Origin: Actinomyces sp. oral taxon 170 str. F0386
GTDB lineage: Bacteria > Actinomycetota > Actinomycetes > Actinomycetales > Actinomycetaceae
DNA length: 64,000 bases
Direction of reading: 5' to 3'
Assembly: GCF_000195595.1 (NCBI RefSeq)
Contig: NZ_GL882573.1
Coordinates: 62,001 to 126,000, forward strand
The notes under the pieces are model-generated. The model searched no databases. It saw only the letters and a list, made by a program, of their open reading frames with translations, and was not told the DNA's origin. The position numbers and the translations under genes are program-made. Positions 7,397-15,422 of the stretch are shown here, piece by piece (the first letter of the stretch is position 1; each line of letters starts with the position of its first letter).

Positions 7397-9694
7397 CTAC
7401 ACGCCGGCGTCGTGTGAGGCGTCAGTGGGTCTCAGGGCCGTGTCGGTCTCGATCTGTGCCGGTGCCAGGAGGAGTGCCATAAGGGCGGGGGCGGCCGCCG
7501 CCAGGATGAAACCCGCCATTGTGACGCCGGAGTCGTTGACCAGGACCGACATGAGCGTCAGTACCCCCAGCGACCGCAACGCCACCGTCACCCATCGCAC
7601 GGAGGGGGCGACCCAGGCGTACGGGCTGGTGCCGGCGTGCCAGTCCCGCACCTGGCGGCGCAGCCACCACAGGGCTGCGGCGAGGAGCGCCAGGGCGCAG
7701 GCCAGACCGGCCGTGGCCATCGGCTTGGCGATGAAGGGGCCGACCAGCGCATACGCCTTGCGCCCCAGCACACCGAGGGCTGAACCGTCCGCCACCTGAC
7801 GGGCGAAGCGACCCAGGTGCGTGGGGCCGCCCGGCCGCAGCAGGTCGACGACGGCGAACCCGCCGACGACCAGGAGCGTGGCCCCCCCGATGGCCAGCCA
7901 TCGCCGCCAGCTCAGGCGCATGCCCGCCAGGCCCGCACCGAGGAAGGCCAGCGTCGGCACCAGGGTCAGGGCGCCACCCACGTCCGCGCCCAGCTGGGGG
8001 GCGCCGTCGACGACCAGCGCCGCGCCGCCCAGCAGGCAGGTGGCGACCAGTGCGGTTCGGCGGCCACGGCCCAGGTGCTCCCAGGTCCCGGCGATGACGA
8101 CAACGAGCGCGCCGGCCACCAGCGCGAAGGCCGTGTTGGAGACCCCGTAGAAGCGACCCGCCACCACCGCGTTCATGCCCAGGGGGTTGTTGAAGGCCAG
8201 GTGTGCGCCGGTGGCGGCGTCCACCAGCCAGGCCAGGGGGATCGTCGCCGTCACCAGCAGTGACGTGAGTCCGACGGGGCTGGGTGATGGGCGCAGGGGG
8301 AGGGGTGGCGCGCTGGCCTCAGAGGCTGAGGATGAGATGACGGGGCGGAGGTGGCGGCGTCGGCGTACCAGCGTCGTGGTGCCGGCGGCCAGGCCCGTGA
8401 CACAGGCCGCGATGACCGTGGCCCCGGTGAGGGCGGCGGCCTGCGACCATGCCGAGGGAGCGCCCTCCCGGGCTCCCGCGCGCCACCACGGGACGGCGTT
8501 GACCAGCAGCAGTGCCGTCGGCAGCGCGCTCAGGAAGGTGGCTGCCCCGGCAGCCCGACGGCGACGTGCCGGACGCCGATCCGCTCTCGGGTCGCGCAGG
8601 GCAACGGCCGCCCAGACCAGGAGCGCCACGGCCGACCCCATGAGCAGGGCGCCGGCCGGGATGACGGTGCGCTGTGAGGCGCGGGCGTGCAGGGCGTCGT
8701 CGGCGAGCCGGGCGATGCGGGAGTCGTCAGGTGCGGCGGTGTTGGGCGGGACGCTTGTGCCGCCGCCGGTGGGCAGGCCCAGGGACTGGCCGTCGAAGGC
8801 CGGGTCGCTGCGGCCGGTCAGGGCGGTGGTGAGGGTCGGGGTGAGGTCGGTCAGCTGGGCCAGACCGGGGCGGTGCGTCGAGGTTCCGATGACGAGCCCG
8901 TCGGAGGTGCCACGGGTGCTCGTCGTACCTGCCGGGAGGACCGCCATCTGAGGGCCGGGGTCCTCGTCGTCGGCCAGGGAGGCGACGATGATGCGGGTGC
9001 CGGGGGGCGCCTGTTCCTGGGCCGTGCGCAAGGCGTCGTCGAGGGCGTTGATCCGCTCGGCGTCGGTGGAGACGTCCCGAGCGGTATCGACGACGGTGAG
9101 GTCGGCACCGTCGGCCAGGGCCTCGGGCAGAGAGGGCGCCAAGGAGACGGACGTGCTGGGCGAGCTCCCAGGTGCTCCGGTTGCGAGCTGTGCCCTGGGG
9201 CCGACGGCCTGGACTGAGATGTCACCCCCGAGCGCCCGTATCAGGGGAGTGTCGCCGGGGATGGCGGCGGTGGTGCCGGTGCAGGAATCGGTCGGTTCGA
9301 CGGCGCTCGCGCGGGCGCCCCGGCCCAGGGTGAGCCAGCCGTCGGCCGGGCAGGTGCGGTCCGCCGGGGTGCGCACGGAAAGGCTCATTGGCTCGCCCCC
9401 CGAGGTGAAGGACAGTAGGTGGGTGGCGGCCGAGCCGACGTCGCGGGAACCGAGGTCCTCGCCGGCGGTCGTGTGGGAGGCTTTCTGCAGGTCCGCCCAG
9501 GTGAGATTGCTCGTCCCCAGGACGACGACCGGCGCCGGCCGCGAGGACGAGGCGGCTTCAGGTGCCGGCCCCGTCGGAGCCGCGGCGGCGAGCGTCGAAC
9601 CCACCATTGCCAGGATCATGCCGATGACGACGAGCAGCACGAGGACGTACACGACCGCGCGCACCAGGCGTTGTTGGCGTCGTCGAGGTCTCAT
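7397..9694 (-). CDS. Large membrane protein with extracytoplasmic domain
   Basis: 765 aa. One N-terminal membrane helix (about residues 9-33) leads into an extracytoplasmic domain of about 280 residues opening with VVVLGTSNLTWADLQ and containing CPADGWLTLGRGARA and ADLTVVDTARDVS, a pattern that recalls the alkaline-phosphatase superfamily fold though no full metal site can be traced. From about residue 340 onward there are about ten further hydrophobic helices, interrupted by a short basic Arg-rich loop. Start ATG at 9694 has a TAGGCT box 6 bases upstream. Convergent with the glycosyltransferase; a role in envelope polysaccharide export or modification is only a guess. Confidence 0.75.
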   Translation of the reverse strand: MRPRRRQQRLVRAVVYVLVLLVVIGMILAMVGSTLAAAAPTGPAPEAASSSRPAPVVVLGTSNLTWADLQKASHTTAGEDLGSRDVGSAATHLLSFTSGGEPMSLSVRTPADRTCPADGWLTLGRGARASAVEPTDSCTGTTAAIPGDTPLIRALGGDISVQAVGPRAQLATGAPGSSPSTSVSLAPSLPEALADGADLTVVDTARDVSTDAERINALDDALRTAQEQAPPGTRIIVASLADDEDPGPQMAVLPAGTTSTRGTSDGLVIGTSTHRPGLAQLTDLTPTLTTALTGRSDPAFDGQSLGLPTGGGTSVPPNTAAPDDSRIARLADDALHARASQRTVIPAGALLMGSAVALLVWAAVALRDPRADRRPARRRRAAGAATFLSALPTALLLVNAVPWWRAGAREGAPSAWSQAAALTGATVIAACVTGLAAGTTTLVRRRRHLRPVISSSASEASAPPLPLRPSPSPVGLTSLLVTATIPLAWLVDAATGAHLAFNNPLGMNAVVAGRFYGVSNTAFALVAGALVVVIAGTWEHLGRGRRTALVATCLLGGAALVVDGAPQLGADVGGALTLVPTLAFLGAGLAGMRLSWRRWLAIGGATLLVVGGFAVVDLLRPGGPTHLGRFARQVADGSALGVLGRKAYALVGPFIAKPMATAGLACALALLAAALWWLRRQVRDWHAGTSPYAWVAPSVRWVTVALRSLGVLTLMSVLVNDSGVTMAGFILAAAAPALMALLLAPAQIETDTALRPTDASHDAGV

Positions 9695-9700
9695 CCGACC

Positions 9701-9706
9701 AGCCTA
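9701..9706 (-). promoter_or_regulatory. Leaderless-type -10 box before the 765-aa protein
   Basis: Minus-strand TAGGCT, 6 bases, then the ATG at 9694. No Shine-Dalgarno. Confidence 0.5.
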
Positions 9707-9728
9707 CGGGGCCTCGTAGCCCGAAAAG

Positions 9729-9849
9729 TGTCCACAGGGGACGACTTTGACGTCGTCTCCGGTGGTCGACGCGCAGGCAAATTGCCCTGACCAGCACAAA
9801 CGCGGACGGCTCTTCCCGTAGCCGGTTTCAAAGTCGTCCCAGGCGGACA
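9729..9849. repeat. Inverted pair of 22-base motifs
   Basis: Two copies of a 22-base motif face each other at 9729-9750 and 9828-9849. They agree at 19 of 22 positions and share the perfect 13-base core GGGACGACTTTGA. The left copy continues into a further small palindrome (GACGAC-TTTGAC-GTCGTC). It lies between the fructosamine-kinase stop and the start of the membrane protein gene. It looks related to the GGGGAC-cored intergenic repeats seen elsewhere in the window. Confidence 0.6.
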
Positions 9850-9880
9850 AAATGGGCGCGATGTCCCGGCCGGCATCGGC

Positions 9881-10801
9881 TCACAGGTACGGGCGGGCCA
9901 CGGCGATCGCCTCGCCGCCATAACCCCCACCGAAGAGGAAGGCGTGAATCATGATGATGTGCCATGAGTGGAGGCCCACTCGCTCGCGCCATCCCGCCGC
10001 CAGCGGCGAGACCTCGTCATAGGCCGCGTAGATGCGGTCCAGGTAGCGCTGCCCGAACACGCCCAGGGCCGCCAGGTCGGTCTCGGCGTGCGCACCCTGC
10101 GCCATGGGGTCAATGAGCACGCCGACCACCGTGGGTCTGCCTGCCGAGTCACCCGTGAGAGCCTCCACGGAGGATGACGTCTGCGGCCCGAGTCCGGCCC
10201 GCGGCGGCGCCCACTGGGCGGCCTCGTCGGCCGGGGTCCACAGGACGTTGCCGCACCACAGGTCCCCGTGCGTGCGGGCCACCGCGAGCCGCTCACCGCG
10301 CTCGCGGGCGCCGGCGCGCACCAGGGCAGGCTGGTCGGTGTCGAAGTCGCCGTCGCGCAGACGCTCGCACAGTCGCTCGATGACGTGAGCCCCACCAGCA
10401 CTGATCGAGCCGTTGTCCCGACTGGGCGGCAGATAGGGCAGGATCCGGTCCTCGGCGTAGAACTCGCCCCAGCGGCGCGGCTCGCCCTCCTCGGCCGCGT
10501 GCGGTCGCAGCCGGATATCCGAGCGGCCCATCTGCGCCCGGCCGTCCCATCCGGGAGGCGCGGCCCCGAAGGCCGGGGCACCCGCCGCGTGGGTGACGGC
10601 CAGGGCTCGGCCGAAGGCCTCCGCCCCGGCCGGCGTCACGTTGGTCGCCGTCAGTCGCGGCTCCTCCAGCCAGCCCGGGCCGCTGGTCACCGGCACCACG
10701 TGCGCCCCGCCGTCGGCCATCGCCTCGGCGAGCCAGGTCAGGCCCTGGGCCTCCAGGGCGGTGGAGACCGGGCCGTCGTCGTGCTTGCGGAAAACGCTCA
10801 T
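9881..10801 (-). CDS. Fructosamine kinase family protein
   Basis: 306 aa, aminoglycoside-phosphotransferase-like kinase fold. The catalytic loop HGDLWCGNVLW (about residues 188-198) carries the Asp base, and the downstream metal-binding block GVLIDPMAQGAHAETDLAAL (about 237-256) is diagnostic for the FN3K/ketosamine kinase family, which phosphorylates sugar-amine adducts so that they decompose (protein deglycation). The Asp of the DFG-equivalent is present (LIDP). Start ATG at 10801 has a CAGGCT box 6 bases upstream. It is divergent from pheA with 142 bases between them. Confidence 0.88.
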   Translation of the reverse strand: MSVFRKHDDGPVSTALEAQGLTWLAEAMADGGAHVVPVTSGPGWLEEPRLTATNVTPAGAEAFGRALAVTHAAGAPAFGAAPPGWDGRAQMGRSDIRLRPHAAEEGEPRRWGEFYAEDRILPYLPPSRDNGSISAGGAHVIERLCERLRDGDFDTDQPALVRAGARERGERLAVARTHGDLWCGNVLWTPADEAAQWAPPRAGLGPQTSSSVEALTGDSAGRPTVVGVLIDPMAQGAHAETDLAALGVFGQRYLDRIYAAYDEVSPLAAGWRERVGLHSWHIIMIHAFLFGGGYGGEAIAVARPYL

Positions 10802-10931
10802 GGCCCCAGCCTGCCAGGCCCGCCGCCGCGGCGGGAGGGCTGCGGAGGCTCTGTGCCGGGCCGAGGCCGCCGTCGCGTCCCACGTCGTCCCGCGGAGCAG
10901 TCCACCTCCGGCCGACCGGCCTGGACCTGGC

Positions 10932-10937
10932 TACCCT
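10932..10937 (+). promoter_or_regulatory. Leaderless-type -10 box before pheA
   Basis: TACCCT, then GTGCCC, then the ATG at 10944. Transcription would start at, or within a few bases of, the start codon. An in-frame GTG at 10938 directly follows the box and is less likely to be used. Confidence 0.5.
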
Positions 10938-10943
10938 GTGCCC

Positions 10944-11888
10944 ATGACTGCTCCCGCCCCGCTCTGGTCCTTCCTCGGGCCGGCCGGCACCTTCACCGAG
11001 ATGGCGCTGCGCCAGGTCGCTCCCGTCAACGTCGAGCTCGACCCCTGCCCGGACGTTCCCACGGCCCTGGACCGCCTGCGCGAGCGCGCGGTGGAGGCGG
11101 CGGTCGTGCCCATCGAGAACTCCGTCGAGGGCGGGGTCAACGCCACGCTGGACAACCTCGTGGCCTCCACGCCCCTGGTCATCGCCGCCGAGGTGGCCGT
11201 GCCGATCGCCTTCGTCCTGGCCGGCCGCCCCGGCACCCGCCTGGAGGACGTGCACGCCATCTCCACCCACCCGCACGCCTGGGCCCAGTGCCGCGGCTGG
11301 GTCCACCAGAACCTCCCCGAGGCCGTGTACGTGGCCGGAACCTCCACCTCGGCGCCCGCCCGCGCGCTGGCCACCGCCGACGGGGACACCGGGTTCCAGG
11401 CCGTCCTGTGCAACCCGCTGGCCGCCCAGGAGTACGGGCTGGAGGTCATCGCCGGGGGCGTGGCGGACAACCCCGACGCCGTCACCCGCTTCGTCAAGGT
11501 GACCCGGCCCGGCCACGTGGGTGAGCCCACCGGCGCCGACAAGACCACCCTGCTCGTCCAGCTCCCGCACGACCGCTCCGGTGCGCTGCTGGACATGCTC
11601 GAGCAGTTCAGCGCCCGCGGCGTCAACCTCTCGCGCATCGAGTCCCGGCCGGTGGGCGACTCCCTGGGGCGCTACCGCTTCTCCATCGACGTCGAGGGGC
11701 ATGTGCGTGAGGAACGGGTTCAGGCGGCCCTCATCGGGCTGCACCGCACCTGCCCGGTGGTGCGGTTCCTGGGCTCCTACCCGCGGCTGGACGCACGCCC
11801 GACGGCGGTGCTGGCCGGCACCAGCGACAAGGACTTCGTCGTGGCCCGCTCCTGGGTCGCGGACGTCCTCGACGGCCGCGCGCTGTAG
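10944..11888 (+). CDS. pheA: Prephenate dehydratase
   Basis: 314 aa monofunctional enzyme converting prephenate to phenylpyruvate, the branch step to phenylalanine. The prephenate dehydratase domain (about residues 8-190) shows FLGPAGTFTEMAL, the PIENSVEGGVNATLD substrate segment and the TRFVKV catalytic Thr-Arg-Phe motif. The C-terminal ACT domain (about 205-285) has GALLDMLEQFSARGVNLSRIESRP, where the ESRP motif marks the phenylalanine-binding allosteric site. Feedback inhibition by phenylalanine is therefore expected. No chorismate mutase domain is fused. The tyrosine phosphatase gene follows on the same strand after 114 bases that include a GGGGAC-type repeat. Confidence 0.95.
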   Translation: MTAPAPLWSFLGPAGTFTEMALRQVAPVNVELDPCPDVPTALDRLRERAVEAAVVPIENSVEGGVNATLDNLVASTPLVIAAEVAVPIAFVLAGRPGTRLEDVHAISTHPHAWAQCRGWVHQNLPEAVYVAGTSTSAPARALATADGDTGFQAVLCNPLAAQEYGLEVIAGGVADNPDAVTRFVKVTRPGHVGEPTGADKTTLLVQLPHDRSGALLDMLEQFSARGVNLSRIESRPVGDSLGRYRFSIDVEGHVREERVQAALIGLHRTCPVVRFLGSYPRLDARPTAVLAGTSDKDFVVARSWVADVLDGRAL

Positions 11889-11922
11889 CCGTGCTCGCAT
11901 CGCCGGCAGGGACAGGAGCTTC

Positions 11923-11950
11923 GTCCCCGTACGTGCGAGATGTCCCCGGC
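11923..11950. repeat. Intergenic GGGGAC-family repeat, single arm
   Basis: On the minus strand this reads GCCGGGGACATCTC followed by a GTACGGGGAC end, the same order as the first arm of the long inverted repeat at 17196-17259. The matching second arm upstream (around 11890-11912) is degraded. It lies between pheA and the phosphatase gene. Confidence 0.6.
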
Positions 11951-12002
11951 CGCAGGGTTCGCCGGTGGACAGGCGCCCGGGGCGTGCGCAAGGCTCGGGT
12001 CC

Positions 12003-12656
12003 GTGACCACCGCTGATACCAGTCCTGAGACAACCGCCGTACCCCCTGCACCGGCCTCGCTCCCCCGATCCCGCGGCTCCGGCCCCTACCGCGTGATCAT
12101 GGTGTGCACCGGCAACATCTGCCGCTCCGCCATGGCCGAGATCGTCTTGGGCGACCGCCTCGCCGCCGCCGGTATCCCTGGCTCCGGACCGGGCGGTGTG
12201 GTCGTCACCTCCGCCGGCGTCTCCGATGAGGAGCGCGGCAACCCCATCGACTCCCGGGCCCGCCGCGTCCTGGCCGAGGCCGGCTACGGCACCGGCGCCG
12301 ACGACGTCTCACGCGCCACAGGCATCGCCATCACCTCCCACACCGCCCACCGCATCACCGACGCCGAGATTGCCGAGGCCGACCTCCTCCTGGCCATGAC
12401 CGACTCCCACTGGAACGTCCTCCAGCACCGCGCCACCACCCTGGAGGTCGAGCCCTCCCGCATCCGCATGTACCGTGAGCTCGACCCCGCCGCCTCCCAG
12501 CAGGTCGAGGCCGTCACCACCGGCCAGGCCTTCCGCGGCGTCCTCAACGTCCCCGACCCCTGGTACGGCACCATGGCCGACTTCGTCGACACCCTCGAGG
12601 TCGTCGAGCGCGTTAGTGATGAGCTCGCTGACGAGCTCGCCGCGCTCCTCGGCTGA
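12003..12656 (+). CDS. Low-molecular-weight protein tyrosine phosphatase
   Basis: 217 aa from the GTG at 12003. After a Pro-rich N-terminal 28 residues comes the P-loop VCTGNICRSAMAE, with nucleophile Cys about 35 and Arg about 41 (CX5R), and near the C-terminus the general-acid loop NVPDPWYG with its Asp. Such enzymes dephosphorylate phosphotyrosine on bacterial tyrosine kinases or secreted host targets. Start choice: an earlier ATG at 11940 would place coding sequence over the tail of the repeat at 11923-11950, whereas the GTG has an AAGGCT box 7 bases upstream. It converges with the hydrolase gene with only 2 bases between the stop codons. Confidence 0.9.
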   Translation: MTTADTSPETTAVPPAPASLPRSRGSGPYRVIMVCTGNICRSAMAEIVLGDRLAAAGIPGSGPGGVVVTSAGVSDEERGNPIDSRARRVLAEAGYGTGADDVSRATGIAITSHTAHRITDAEIAEADLLLAMTDSHWNVLQHRATTLEVEPSRIRMYRELDPAASQQVEAVTTGQAFRGVLNVPDPWYGTMADFVDTLEVVERVSDELADELAALLG

Positions 12657-12658
12657 GC

Positions 12659-13885
12659 TCAGTGCAGGCGGTTGTCCAGCCAGCGCATGACGGCCTGGAG
12701 GTACTCGGCGCGCGCCAGCGGCCCGGACAGGGCCAGGTCGTGGACGCCGTCGGGGATCTGGCGGACGGTGACGTCATCGCCCAGGTACTGCGAGCGGTCG
12801 ATGATCTGTTCCACGTCGAGAACCACGTCGGAGCGCTGGGCCTCCTCCAGGCTCGCCCTCACGCCGCCGTTGACCGTCGAGCAGCACACGAGGATCGGCA
12901 CCCGGATGCCCAGCCCGTGGTGGACCTCTCGCTGCAGACGCCGGATCCCCGCCAGGAACCCGGCCCGCACCGGGAAGGACGGTGCCGGCTTGAGTGCCAG
13001 GTCCCAGTCCCACTCCCCACGCCAGCGCCGGTGCAGGGCCGCCACGTAGTTGTCCTCCTTGCCGCTGCCGGGCTCGCCGATGACTCGCTCGGGGTCCCGC
13101 CGCGAGAGGAGGTCCACGAAGGCCGACCCGTAGGAGCGCACCAGTGTCGAGCCGCGCAGGTCCAGCCACGGGGAGTTGAGCACGACCGCGTCCACGGTCC
13201 CGGGATGGTCGGCCGCCCAGATGACCGCCTGCAGCCCGCCGGTCGAGTGCCCGTTGAGGACGACGACGTCGTGCCCGTGCTCGGAGCGGATGAGGCGCAG
13301 CGCCTCGGAGATCTCCTCGTCGTGGACACGCAGGTCGCGCACGTCGTGCGGGGAGGCGTGCCCGATGCCGGCGCGCCCGCAGGCCCGCAGGTCCAGTGCG
13401 TAGAACTCGAAGCCGGCGTCGAGGTAGGCCTGCGCCAGGTGGGTCTGGAAGAAGTAGTCGCTGCGGCCGTGAAGGTAGAGGACCGCGCGTGAGTGACGCG
13501 GCCGACTGGCACGACCGGCAGCCTCGCGCTGGAAGACGAGCACGGCGTGGTCGGCGCCGGGCGCCTTCGTGGGCGACTCGGTCACCGGGATGCGGCGGGC
13601 CATCCACGGCTCGCCGAGGATGTCGGGGGTGATCGCACTGCGAGAGTCGCCGGCCGTGCTGGGAGTCGGCCTCGGGACGGCAGGAGCATCCGGCCCAGTT
13701 GCGTCGTCCGAGTCGACGACGGCCGGAGTCGGGGGAGGGGGCACGGGTCCGAGTCCGGCAGGCGCCGGCGGAGGCGGCACCGGTCCGGACGGCACTGCCG
13801 CAGCGCCTTCCGCGGTGGGCCCGGCCGGGGGCGGCTCGGTGGTCGGCTTCGGCTTGGGGGCGGTCGGCTCTGCGGTCGCGCTCAT
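12659..13885 (-). CDS. Alpha/beta hydrolase with proline-rich N-terminus
   Basis: 408 aa. About the first 90 residues are Pro/Ala/Thr-rich and disordered. The hydrolase domain begins around residue 100 with AVLYLHGRSDYFFQTHLA (oxyanion-hole HG), continues with GFEFYALDLRACGRAG, and carries the nucleophile elbow VVLNGHSTGGLQA (GHSTG, Ser in GxSxG). Late acid and His candidates are in LVCCSTVNGG and the terminal PDGVHDLALS. This is the serine lipase/lysophospholipase-like group; substrate unknown. Frame could extend further upstream, but the ATG at 13885 has a TTGGAT box 6 bases before it and the extension lacks family similarity. Confidence 0.85.
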   Translation of the reverse strand: MSATAEPTAPKPKPTTEPPPAGPTAEGAAAVPSGPVPPPPAPAGLGPVPPPPTPAVVDSDDATGPDAPAVPRPTPSTAGDSRSAITPDILGEPWMARRIPVTESPTKAPGADHAVLVFQREAAGRASRPRHSRAVLYLHGRSDYFFQTHLAQAYLDAGFEFYALDLRACGRAGIGHASPHDVRDLRVHDEEISEALRLIRSEHGHDVVVLNGHSTGGLQAVIWAADHPGTVDAVVLNSPWLDLRGSTLVRSYGSAFVDLLSRRDPERVIGEPGSGKEDNYVAALHRRWRGEWDWDLALKPAPSFPVRAGFLAGIRRLQREVHHGLGIRVPILVCCSTVNGGVRASLEEAQRSDVVLDVEQIIDRSQYLGDDVTVRQIPDGVHDLALSGPLARAEYLQAVMRWLDNRLH

Positions 13886-14187
13886 GGGCAGATCCAAGCA
13901 CGACGCACTGAGTGGTGCGAGCAACGTCGCCGATATGGCACCTGGGAATACCCCGAGTGTCGCCGAAACGTCGGTGGCGGCCGGTCCGGGGTGCGGCTCC
14001 ACCCCGCTCTGGCGTGCCGAGAGCAGGGAGGGGGTACGGGAATGGTCCAGGAACCGCTGGGGAGAGGAGCGCCGGAGGCGATGTCCGGACTGCGCAGGCC
14101 GTCGCCGGTGGGCGCAGGCGTGACCTAGGTCCCTTGGGGTCCGCCTCGCTTGCATCGCCGAGGAGACGCTGCGTAAGTTATTCATGG
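13886..14187. other. Divergent intergenic region before the methionine operon
   Basis: About 300 bases between the hydrolase start and the riboswitch. The hydrolase leaderless -10 (TTGGAT, minus strand, 13892-13897) is at one end and the metNIQ promoter at the other. Nothing else is supportable in between. Confidence 0.5.
14150..14179 (+). promoter_or_regulatory. Promoter of the metNIQ operon
   Basis: TTGCAT (14150-14155), an 18-base spacer and TAAGTT (14174-14179). Transcription would begin around 14186, exactly at the first helix of the riboswitch. Confidence 0.6.
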
Positions 14188-14271
14188 CCATCCAGAGCAA
14201 CCGAGAGACCTGGCTCGACGACATTGCAGCAACCCCCTTCATGGTGCGGGTGCTTCCGCCAGGAACGATGG
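14188..14271 (+). ncRNA. SAM-I (S-box) riboswitch
   Basis: All S-box hallmarks are in order: P1 5' strand CCATC (14188-14192), the CAGAG...GAGAGACCTGGCTCGACGA core, GCAGCAACC, a variable P3 hairpin, GGTGCTTC and CGCCAGGAACGATGG closing P1 (GATGG 14267-14271). It directly precedes a methionine importer, as expected for an aptamer sensing S-adenosylmethionine. The Shine-Dalgarno GGAGG (14270-14274) overlaps the 3' strand of P1 by two bases and no terminator hairpin follows, so control is probably at translation initiation: with SAM bound, P1 is stable and access to the ribosome site falls. Confidence 0.92.
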
Positions 14272-14279
14272 AGGAGTAC

Positions 14280-15422
14280 GTGACGACATCAGATCAGTCG
14301 GCCGCCGGTTCTGACCGGCGCGAGGGGGATAACCCGTCCGGCCCGCAGAGCGTCGACTACCAGGAGGGCGTGAGCGCCGCCCCTCGGGGCACCGATTCGC
14401 GGGGCTCCAAGGCGGACTCCGCCGTCGAACCCATGATCTCCCTGCGCGACGTCCACAAGGTCTACCGCCTGCGCAGTGGCAAGGAGGTGCGGGCGCTGGA
14501 CGGCCTCAGCCTCGACGTCGCCCCCGGCTCCATCCACGGCATCGTTGGCACCTCCGGGGCCGGTAAGTCCACGCTCGTGCGTTGCCTGACCTCCCTGGAG
14601 CGCCCCACCGGCGGTCACGTGAGCGTCGACGGCCAGGACATGACGGCCCTGTCCGCCGGGCAGCTGCGCGAGGCCCGGCGCCGCATCGGCATGGTCTTCC
14701 AGCACGCCAATCTCCTCGACCAGCGCACCACAGCGCAGAATGTCGCCTACCCGCTGGCGCTCGCGGGCGTGCCGCGCGAGAAGCGCTTCCCGATCGTGCA
14801 GCGCATGCTTGACCTCGTCGGCCTGGCCGACCGCGGCGCCTCCTACCCCTCCCAGCTCTCCGGCGGTCAGAAGCAGCGCGTCGGCATCGCTCGCGCGCTC
14901 GCTGACGATCCGGCCGTCCTCCTGTGCGACGAGCCCACCTCCGCCCTGGACCCGGAGACGACCCGCTCCATCCTCGACCTCATTAAGAGCGTCCGCGACA
15001 CCCTGGGGCTGACCGTCATCATCATCACCCACGAGATGAGCGTGGTGCGCCAGGTCTGCGACTCCGTCAGCCTGCTCGAGGCCGGCAGGATCGTCGAGAG
15101 CGGCCGCCTGGAGGACATCGTGCTCGACGTCGACTCCCGCCTCTCGCGCGAGATCGTGCCCTTCCCGAAGGTGCCCGAAGCCGCCGTCGCTCACGGGGAG
15201 AGCGTCATCGACGTCTCCATCACCGCCCACCCGGGCCAGCCGGCCGCCGTCGCCCTCATGTCCATGGTGGCCGAGCTCGGTGGAGACATCGCCTCCGGCG
15301 TCTTCGAGACGATCGGGGAGGCTCAGATCGGGCGCCTGGCCGTCACCGTCCCCGGGCCCGACACCGAACAGGCCGTGAGCACCCTGCGCCAGGCCGGTAT
15401 TGCTGCGGAGGTCCGCTCATGA
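14280..15422 (+). CDS. metN: Methionine ABC importer ATP-binding protein
   Basis: 380 aa from the GTG at 14280, preceded by GGAGG at 5-base spacing. Walker A GTSGAGKST (about residues 90-98), signature LSGGQKQRVGIARALA and Walker B VLLCDEPTSAL are intact; the C-terminal 75 residues form the NIL domain typical of MetN, which binds methionine and trans-inhibits transport. The first about 50 residues are an unusual hydrophilic extension before the ISLRDVHKVY start seen in homologues; an internal ATG at 14433 is possible but has no ribosome site. Upstream ATGs at 14184 and 14241 lie inside the riboswitch and are not starts. The stop overlaps metI (ATGA). Confidence 0.93.
   Translation: MTTSDQSAAGSDRREGDNPSGPQSVDYQEGVSAAPRGTDSRGSKADSAVEPMISLRDVHKVYRLRSGKEVRALDGLSLDVAPGSIHGIVGTSGAGKSTLVRCLTSLERPTGGHVSVDGQDMTALSAGQLREARRRIGMVFQHANLLDQRTTAQNVAYPLALAGVPREKRFPIVQRMLDLVGLADRGASYPSQLSGGQKQRVGIARALADDPAVLLCDEPTSALDPETTRSILDLIKSVRDTLGLTVIIITHEMSVVRQVCDSVSLLEAGRIVESGRLEDIVLDVDSRLSREIVPFPKVPEAAVAHGESVIDVSITAHPGQPAAVALMSMVAELGGDIASGVFETIGEAQIGRLAVTVPGPDTEQAVSTLRQAGIAAEVRS

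Noticed and set aside
12650-12662. Palindrome CTGAGCTCAG joining two convergent stop codons
   Set aside because: It results from two facing TGA codons 2 bases apart; too short for a terminator.
13886-14242. N-terminal extension of the hydrolase gene
   Set aside because: In frame but without family similarity; a leaderless -10 box supports the ATG at 13885.
14184-14279. Upstream ATG extension of metN
   Set aside because: The segment is the SAM-I aptamer; its bases are explained by RNA structure, and the GTG at 14280 has its own ribosome site.
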